Positions 58,488 to 64,000 of a DNA stretch of 64,000 nt are shown here, one piece after another. Every line of letters starts with the position of its first letter. Position 1 is the first letter of the stretch. The DNA comes from Flavobacteriaceae bacterium (lineage in GTDB: Bacteria; Bacteroidota; Bacteroidia; Flavobacteriales; Flavobacteriaceae), in NCBI GenBank assembly GCA_947446635.1, contig CANFHF010000002.1:62001-126000 (forward strand), given 5' to 3'. The notes beneath the pieces were generated by a model, which worked only from the letters and a program-made list of their open reading frames with translations, did no database searches and was not told the origin of the DNA. The position numbers and the translations under genes are program-made.

Positions 58488-59612
58488 TTGAATACATTGT
58501 TTTCTATCATAATCCCTTGTTACAATCAAGCACACTTTTTGCCACAGTGCTTGGATTCTTTATTGGAACAAGAATATAAAAATTGGGAAGCCATTGTGGT
58601 AAACGATGGTTCTCCTGATACTACAAATGAAGTTGTTGAAGAGTATTCAGCATTAGATTCTCGAATTAAACTGGTAGTAAAAGAAAACGGAGGTTTGTCT
58701 TCTGCAAGGAATTTAGGAATTGTAAATGCTATAGGAAATCGCTTTATTTTTTTAGATACGGATGATTTTTTATATCCAAATTGTTTAGATAAAATTGCAG
58801 CAGTTATTCAGAATTCAGACGATAACACTTTAATCCAATATGGATATACTTATGTCACAGAAGATAAAGCATCGATTTTACATACTGTCTTACCATCACA
58901 GTACAAGGTATTAATTCCCAAAATTTTTTCTGCTGTTTTGGGTCCTTGCCACAGTATCTGTATTAGTAAAAAACTTTGTGATTCAGTTGGTTTTTTTGAT
59001 GAATCATTACAAAGCCTTGAAGACTGGGATTTTTGGTTACGGGCTGCTAAGGCTGGCGCCACTCAAAAAGTGGTGAGTTTGCCATTGGTATATTATCGCT
59101 ATGTGCCAAATAGCATGAGCAGAAACGCCTTTGGAATGTTTGATGCGTATAAAAAAGTAGCGTTAAGGGCCGCATTAAAAGATGAAAGAATTACTGTAAA
59201 AAGCATTTTAAATCATGATTATGATTTTGACACCAATCCTGTTTTGCAAGATGCATTAATTAGATGTTTGGGGGTGAGCATTATGCAGGGTGAAATCGAT
59301 AAATCTATAGCGCTTTTTCAAAATGAATCGTCAAAGTCAATCACGGAATATAGTCCTATAGAGTTTGAATCGATGTGCTCTTATCTGAGTTTCCGATATT
59401 GGTATACTCCTTCGGATATCAAAAATATTTTCGAGACTATTTACCCAAATTTTAAAGTGTTTTTTGAATTGATTGGTTACGATAAAAATGAAATAAATAA
59501 AGTTCTTTTTTATATTTTTAAGAGACATTATTTTTATCGAAATAGTAATAAATATGGTAAAATTTTAGGTCCTTTTTTTAATTACATCTTGAGGATGAAA
59601 TATCAAAAATAA
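58488..59612 (+). CDS. GT2 family glycosyltransferase
   Basis: A 374-residue enzyme from a TTG start (TTG at 58488); no ATG lies before the conserved FSIIIPCYNQAHFLPQCLDSLL. It has VNDGSPDTTNEVVEEY, GGLSSARNLGI and FLDTDDFLYPNC (about 85-96), then LEDWDFWLRAAKAG in the acceptor part. The longer C-terminal end is soluble. The substrate is unknown. Confidence 0.86.
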   Translation: MNTLFSIIIPCYNQAHFLPQCLDSLLEQEYKNWEAIVVNDGSPDTTNEVVEEYSALDSRIKLVVKENGGLSSARNLGIVNAIGNRFIFLDTDDFLYPNCLDKIAAVIQNSDDNTLIQYGYTYVTEDKASILHTVLPSQYKVLIPKIFSAVLGPCHSICISKKLCDSVGFFDESLQSLEDWDFWLRAAKAGATQKVVSLPLVYYRYVPNSMSRNAFGMFDAYKKVALRAALKDERITVKSILNHDYDFDTNPVLQDALIRCLGVSIMQGEIDKSIALFQNESSKSITEYSPIEFESMCSYLSFRYWYTPSDIKNIFETIYPNFKVFFELIGYDKNEINKVLFYIFKRHYFYRNSNKYGKILGPFFNYILRMKYQK

Positions 59613-59620
59613 AATTTAAT

Positions 59621-60634
59621 ATGACATTAGCTAACGGAGTTTCTATTGTAATTTGTACTTATAATGGGGTAAGTAGATTAGAACCCACTTTAAAATCAAT
59701 TTTTTCATTGCAAATTGACGACTCAATACCTTGGGAGTTGATAATAATTGATAATGCGTCAACAGACACTACATCTCGATTTTGTTTGGATTTAATAGCT
59801 AAAAATAGTTTTGAACACAAATCAAGAGTGATTTTGGAACCTTTAGTTGGATGCAATCATTCGAGACGTAGGGGATTGAATGAAGCAAAATATAAGTGGT
59901 TGCTTTTTTGCGATGATGACAATCACTTGTTTCCGGATTACATACAAAAAGCATGGCCTATACTACAAAGCAATACTAAAATAGGGGCATTAGGAGGTCA
60001 AGGAATAGCCTTGTTTGAAGGAATTAAACCAGATTGGTTTGATAGATACAGCAAATCTTTTGCTGTGGGACCACAAAGCGGAGTAGATGGAAAATTAGGG
60101 GTTAAAAATAGAAAATTATACAGTGCAGGTAGTTTTTTCAGGAAAGAGAGCTTAATGTCTTATTATGACAAGGGTTTTGAACCCATTATGGAGGGGCCAA
60201 AAGGTAATGAATTAACTAGAGGTGAAGATACTGAATGGTGTATTATGATTGAATTGATAGGTTATGAATTATGGTATTTAAATAGTTTGAAATTTTATCA
60301 TTTTATGGCTGAAGGACGAATGAATTGGGAGTATTATTTAAGGTTAAAAGACGGAATTGCTTCTGGAACAGCAAAATTTGCACCTTATACCCCCTTTTGT
60401 AAAAAAAAGACCCCCAATTATATATCATTTTTCACTACTTATTTATCGAATTATATATTTTTTCATCTTGTTTGGCTTCACTTTTTGTTGAGGAGCAAAA
60501 TACAACCCTCAAGATATTCTCAGGAACAATTTGAATTGGGAAAGTTTATAAATAGAAGACACGCTCTTTCCTATCGCATCAATTTTAAAAAAGCTTTTTT
60601 ACATTTTAAGCAATTAAAAAGATTCTTTAATTAG
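59621..60634 (+). CDS. GT2 family glycosyltransferase
   Basis: A 337-residue protein starting MTLANGVSIVICTYNGVSRLEPTL, with IDNASTDTTSRF, HSRRRGLNEAKYKWLLFCDDDNHLFPDY (metal site about 103-108) and EDTEWCIMIELIGYELWYL. A hydrophobic stretch near 270-295 could be a membrane association helix. It starts 8 bases after the previous gene. The 203-base gap that follows contains a decayed C-terminal remnant. Confidence 0.86.
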   Translation: MTLANGVSIVICTYNGVSRLEPTLKSIFSLQIDDSIPWELIIIDNASTDTTSRFCLDLIAKNSFEHKSRVILEPLVGCNHSRRRGLNEAKYKWLLFCDDDNHLFPDYIQKAWPILQSNTKIGALGGQGIALFEGIKPDWFDRYSKSFAVGPQSGVDGKLGVKNRKLYSAGSFFRKESLMSYYDKGFEPIMEGPKGNELTRGEDTEWCIMIELIGYELWYLNSLKFYHFMAEGRMNWEYYLRLKDGIASGTAKFAPYTPFCKKKTPNYISFFTTYLSNYIFFHLVWLHFLLRSKIQPSRYSQEQFELGKFINRRHALSYRINFKKAFLHFKQLKRFFN

Positions 60635-60713
60635 GTTAAAAACTGTAATAAAAATTATAAAATCTAATATTTATAGAAAATGATTTATTCCTAATTGGTA
60701 AGTTTGCTTCAGT

Positions 60714-60836
60714 ATAGAATTGATTTGATATTATGAGAAAGTAAATCGATTAGATAAAAAATCTTCATTCCAAAAGAAAATAGATTCTATTAAAGTTTTG
60801 ACTCATCGATTCAAACGAAAAATTTATAAAAAGTAA
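60714..60836 (+). pseudogene. Decayed C-terminal remnant of a glycosyltransferase
   Basis: In the frame from 60714 there are 40 codons with one internal TGA (60726-60728), ending at TAA 60834-60836, one base before the next ATG. The text (...EKVNRLDKKSSFQKKIDSIKV...KRKIYKK) aligns gap-free with the remnant at 49052-49174. It has no start codon and no complete domain. Confidence 0.55.
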
Positions 60837-60837
60837 A

Positions 60838-61728
60838 ATGAATTCAATTTCAGTATATATAGTTATTGTAACCTATAATCCAAAAAAATGGATTGATAGG
60901 TGTTTTTCTAGTTTAAGAGAAAGTAGCATCCCTTTAAAAACAATTGTCATTGATAATTTATCGTCAGATGGTTCACAGGGTGTGATACAAGAAAAATATC
61001 CTGAAGTTGATTTTATTGATGCGCAACAAAATTTAGGCTTTGGTAAAGGAAACAATATAGGTATTAAAAAGGCTTATGATGCTGGAGCAGATTATGTTTT
61101 TTTATTAAACCAGGATGCATGGATTGAAAATGACACTATTGTAAAATTGGTTGAAATGGCAAATCAAAATCCGGAATACGGTGTTATAAGTCCGATGCAT
61201 TTAAATGGAAATGGGAGTTCGTTAGATTATAATTTTTCTTATTATATAGCAGTAGGTTTATCAAAAATATTATTTTCAGACATGTATTTGAATACTTATG
61301 AAAATAAAATATACAGTCAAAAATTTGTGAATGCAGCAGCCTGGTTACTTACAAGAAAGTGTATAGAAAATGTAGGTGGTTTTAACCCTTCCTTTTTTCA
61401 CTATTCAGAAGATGATAATTATTGCCAAAGAGTTTTGTATCATGGATTCAAAATTGGGGTTGTTCCTATGGCTAGAATTTATCACGACAGAGATAGCAAA
61501 ATTAAGGGGGTTTATTTTACAAATTTTCAACTAAACTTCAAAAGAGAGATGATTGCGGAGTTATCTAATCCTAATAAAATGGATGTTTTGAAATTTTTGT
61601 TTCGTAGAGTAAGAATTCAGGATTGGAAAGATACGATTGTGAAATTGAAAATTATAAGTTCAATAGATTTAAAATCTATAAGTAGAAACAAAAAATCTAG
61701 TAGAATCAAAGGAAAAACTTTTCTTTGA
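60838..61728 (+). CDS. GT2 glycosyltransferase, rhamnosyltransferase-like (paralogue of 53961)
   Basis: A 296-residue protein with IVIVTYNPKKWIDRCFSSL, IDNLSSDGSQGVI, NLGFGKGNNIGI, FLLNQDAWIE and GGFNPSFFHYSEDDNYCQRVLYHGFKIG. It is very similar to 53961-54875 over about 230 residues and diverges at the C-terminus, as expected for duplicates that changed acceptor or partner. It begins one base after a decayed remnant. Confidence 0.85.
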   Translation: MNSISVYIVIVTYNPKKWIDRCFSSLRESSIPLKTIVIDNLSSDGSQGVIQEKYPEVDFIDAQQNLGFGKGNNIGIKKAYDAGADYVFLLNQDAWIENDTIVKLVEMANQNPEYGVISPMHLNGNGSSLDYNFSYYIAVGLSKILFSDMYLNTYENKIYSQKFVNAAAWLLTRKCIENVGGFNPSFFHYSEDDNYCQRVLYHGFKIGVVPMARIYHDRDSKIKGVYFTNFQLNFKREMIAELSNPNKMDVLKFLFRRVRIQDWKDTIVKLKIISSIDLKSISRNKKSSRIKGKTFL

Positions 61729-61786
61729 ATTTAACTTTTCATTTTTTGGATAATAAAGTTAATTTTCATTTCCTTAAATTTATTTT

Positions 61787-62650
61787 ATGAATAATACTGA
61801 TTTTAAAGTTACAGTAGTTATGCCAGTCTACAATGCTGCAATTTATGTAGAAGAAGCTTTATTATCAGCAGTTCATTTGCCAGAAGTTGGCGAAATAGTT
61901 TTGATAGAAGATGGATCAAAAGATAATTCTTTGGCAATTTGTGAAGAACTTTCAAAAACGTACGAAAAAGTAAGTTTTTATATTCATGAAAATAATCAAA
62001 ATAAAGGCGCTTCCGAAAGCCGAAATTTAGGAATTTTGAAGGCGAAGTATGATTATATTGCTTTTTTAGACGCTGATGATATTTATTGCGAAAATAGATT
62101 TGAAAATGAACAAAATATATTTCTGTCAAATCCAAATATAGACGGTGTTTATTCGGCTGTGGGTTATATGAATGAACCTGACGGGAAAGTTTTTACTTTG
62201 AAAAGAGTTGTTGAACCTAAAAAATTATTTCATTATTTACTTCGAGGTACATACGGGCATTTCCATACGAACGGAATTACTATTAAAAAAGAGATTTTTA
62301 ATAAAGTGGGTTATTTTAATCCAGAATTGCTTTTGCACCAAGATTCTGAAATGTGGCTCAAGATGGCATTCAAAGGCACTTTAGTTGGAGGCGAATTAAA
62401 AGTCCCAGTAGCTTTAATTAGAAGGCATGAAGGCAATAGAATTTGGGTTGGACAAAATGATAAAACACGATTATTATTGTATCAATCATTTTTTAATTGG
62501 GTAATTTTTAAAAAAATATCAGTTTTTAATCTATTAATTCTTGTTAGAAAAATATCAGTTTTCCAATCTAAAGTTCTTAAAATGCCTTTTATTTTAGTGT
62601 TTATTAAGAATAGTTTTCAAGCACTAATTGCAAAATTTAAAAAGTTATAA
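61787..62650 (+). CDS. GT2 family glycosyltransferase
   Basis: A 287-residue protein with KVTVVMPVYNAAIYVEEALLSAV, IEDGSKDNSLAICEEL, GASESRNLGILKAKYDYIAFLDADDIYCENRF (metal site about 98-101) and LLHQDSEMWLKMAFKG. The C-terminal stretch is hydrophobic and basic, which could hold it at the membrane. Its stop shares one base with the next ATG. Confidence 0.86.
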   Translation: MNNTDFKVTVVMPVYNAAIYVEEALLSAVHLPEVGEIVLIEDGSKDNSLAICEELSKTYEKVSFYIHENNQNKGASESRNLGILKAKYDYIAFLDADDIYCENRFENEQNIFLSNPNIDGVYSAVGYMNEPDGKVFTLKRVVEPKKLFHYLLRGTYGHFHTNGITIKKEIFNKVGYFNPELLLHQDSEMWLKMAFKGTLVGGELKVPVALIRRHEGNRIWVGQNDKTRLLLYQSFFNWVIFKKISVFNLLILVRKISVFQSKVLKMPFILVFIKNSFQALIAKFKKL

Positions 62651-63513
62651 TGCCTTATTTTAGTGTTATTATTCCATCTTTTAACCGAGCTCCTATTATA
62701 AATAGAGCCATTCAAGGAGTTCTAGGACAAACTTTTCAGGATTTTGAAATACTAATCGTTGATGATGGATCAAGTGATAATACTAAGGAAATTCTGCAAG
62801 CATTTACTAGCGATAATAGAATCAAATATATTTTTCAAAATAATGCGGGGGTATGTTCTGCAAGAAACACTGGAGCAAAACAGGCAACTGCTGAGTTCCT
62901 AGTTTTTTTGGATAGCGATGATACGGTTGAAAAGTCTTGGCTTGAGGATTTTTATCATTTAGCCATTCAAAACAAGGATTGGTTGTTTTGTAGTATGAAA
63001 ATGGTAAAATTAGATAATAGTGAAGTCTTTGTTTCCGCCTTGGATCCCTATAAAAATGGTAGGTCAAAAGGGAATAGTATTCCAGGATCATGGGCAATAA
63101 AAAAAGATATTTTTTTAAGAGTGGGCCTATTTGATGAAAATATGAAATTTGGCGAAAATGTGGAATTAAGGTATCGGTTGGATGCTCAAAAGTTAACTAT
63201 TGGGATTGTTGACAATTACAATTTTACATATTTTGAATCTTTAAATGGGGGTAGTAAGAATTTAAAAAACAGAATTGATTCTAATCTTTATATTATAAAA
63301 AAACATGTAAATAGGTTTAATAAACGTCCAGCTTTATTAAGATTGTATTATCAAAACATCGCAGTGGCTTATGCCAAATTAGGTGTTTGGAATCAAGCAA
63401 GAATTTATTTCTGGAAAGCTTATATTACAGATATGTGTAAATTGAAAACTTTAGCTCGATTTGTTATTGCTTTATTTCCTTTATTAGGAAAAAAAATATG
63501 GAAACAACAATGA
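62650..63513 (+). CDS. GT2 family glycosyltransferase
   Basis: A 287-residue enzyme with YFSVIIPSFNRAPIINRAIQGVL, VDDGSSDNTKEILQAF, GVCSARNTGAKQATAEFLVFLDSDDTVEKSW (metal site about 92-95) and FGENVELRYRLDAQKL. It is coupled at both ends: a one-base overlap upstream and an ATGA overlap with the next gene. Substrate unknown. Confidence 0.86.
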   Translation: MPYFSVIIPSFNRAPIINRAIQGVLGQTFQDFEILIVDDGSSDNTKEILQAFTSDNRIKYIFQNNAGVCSARNTGAKQATAEFLVFLDSDDTVEKSWLEDFYHLAIQNKDWLFCSMKMVKLDNSEVFVSALDPYKNGRSKGNSIPGSWAIKKDIFLRVGLFDENMKFGENVELRYRLDAQKLTIGIVDNYNFTYFESLNGGSKNLKNRIDSNLYIIKKHVNRFNKRPALLRLYYQNIAVAYAKLGVWNQARIYFWKAYITDMCKLKTLARFVIALFPLLGKKIWKQQ

Positions 63514-64000
63514 GCAAATGTTTAAACTTTGCAGCATTTATTATGACTTATCAAAGAGTTTCCACTTTGGAAGCTACCATTAATGCTATACTCAATCAAT
63601 CATACCCTCCCCAAAAAATACTTATTGTGGATAATGATCCTGACAAAAGTGCTGAAATGGTATTGTCTAAATTTTCAGGCAGACCTATTGATTATCATGC
63701 TGTGGGCTACAATTCAGGCCCAGCAGGAGCTGCAAAAATAGGTTTAGAAATCTTATCTACTCAAGGATATAAATGGATAGGTTGGATTGATGATGATGAC
63801 CCCCCTATTTATAATGATACTTTCGAAATTTTATTAAAGAAAGCGGAGTTAACGGATAATTGTGGATGTGTAGGAGTTGTAGGTCAGTATTTTAATAAAG
63901 GAAATGGATTAATGGTTCGAGTTCCTGATGATGAATTAGATGGAAATGGCTTAATAAAGGTTGATAATATTGCTGGTAATATGTGTAAAATCATTAATGC
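63510..64000 (+). CDS. GT2 family glycosyltransferase, cut by the right edge
   Basis: The open frame from the ATG at 63510 (MSKCLNFAAFIMTYQRVSTLEATINAIL) runs to the window end without a stop, giving at least 163 residues. It shows IVDNDPDKSAEM, YNSGPAGAAKIGLEIL and the metal site GWIDDDDPPIY (about 92-102). This is a GlfT-like or RfbF-like GT2 pattern. The C-terminal half lies outside. Confidence 0.83.
   Translation, partial: MSKCLNFAAFIMTYQRVSTLEATINAILNQSYPPQKILIVDNDPDKSAEMVLSKFSGRPIDYHAVGYNSGPAGAAKIGLEILSTQGYKWIGWIDDDDPPIYNDTFEILLKKAELTDNCGCVGVVGQYFNKGNGLMVRVPDDELDGNGLIKVDNIAGNMCKIIN

Overview
The window looks like the chromosome of a Bacteroidota organism, most likely a Flavobacterium-type bacterium. 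The DNA is AT-rich. Start codons follow A-rich leaders without Shine-Dalgarno sequences; rpsU is the striking exception. Several genes have the Bacteroidota -7 promoter box TAnnTTTG. The family content (ctlX, DUF3467, UpxY-type NusG, WecD/WecE-like enzymes) also fits. This assignment comes from gene content and sequence style; no database was searched.

Positions 1-28 kb are housekeeping. In order: rarA (partial, minus strand), a rhomboid protease, rlmB (minus), rpsU, xerC and hpf. Next is a tRNA-Thr/Tyr/Thr-tuf-tRNA-Trp-secE-nusG-rplKAJL-rpoBC block ending with a small DUF3467 gene. After it come prfC and an erythromycin-esterase-family gene on the minus strand, then eno, gltA, two amidinotransferase-fold hydrolases (one is ctlX), a CoA-binding protein and recR.

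From 27.5 kb to the right edge, every gene points the same way in one large surface-polysaccharide locus. It opens with a Wza-like export lipoprotein and a Wzc-like tyrosine autokinase. Sugar-nucleotide genes follow: a WbpP/TviC-type epimerase, UDP-glucose dehydrogenase, RfbB and a WbpA/TviB-type dehydrogenase, with an UpxY antiterminator among them. Then come a frameshifted EamA/SMR-type carrier with an ArnC/GtrB-like glycosyltransferase, a WecD/WecE-like pair predicted to make dTDP-Fuc4NAc, and a GT39-like membrane protein. Positions 41.8-48.5 kb form a sulfation and amino-sugar block: CysQ, CysC, two PAPS-type sulfotransferases, a VioA-like aminotransferase, a LysA-like PLP decarboxylase and an ATP-grasp ligase. 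An ABC exporter (Wzm/Wzt type with a C-terminal glycan-binding domain) follows. The last 12 kb are mostly GT2 glycosyltransferases, with one GT11 fucosyltransferase-like gene and one methyltransferase.

The most unusual features are in this second half. The sulfation/decarboxylase/ATP-grasp block suggests a sulfated, possibly amino-acid-decorated glycan. The wzm-wzt pair is bracketed by diverged direct repeats of one glycosyltransferase N-terminus. At least four decayed glycosyltransferase remnants lie between the intact genes; one overlaps the 3' end of wzt, and two unlinked ones are homologous C-terminal tails. No Wzx flippase, Wzy polymerase or initiating phosphoglycosyltransferase is visible, so the locus probably continues past 64 kb.
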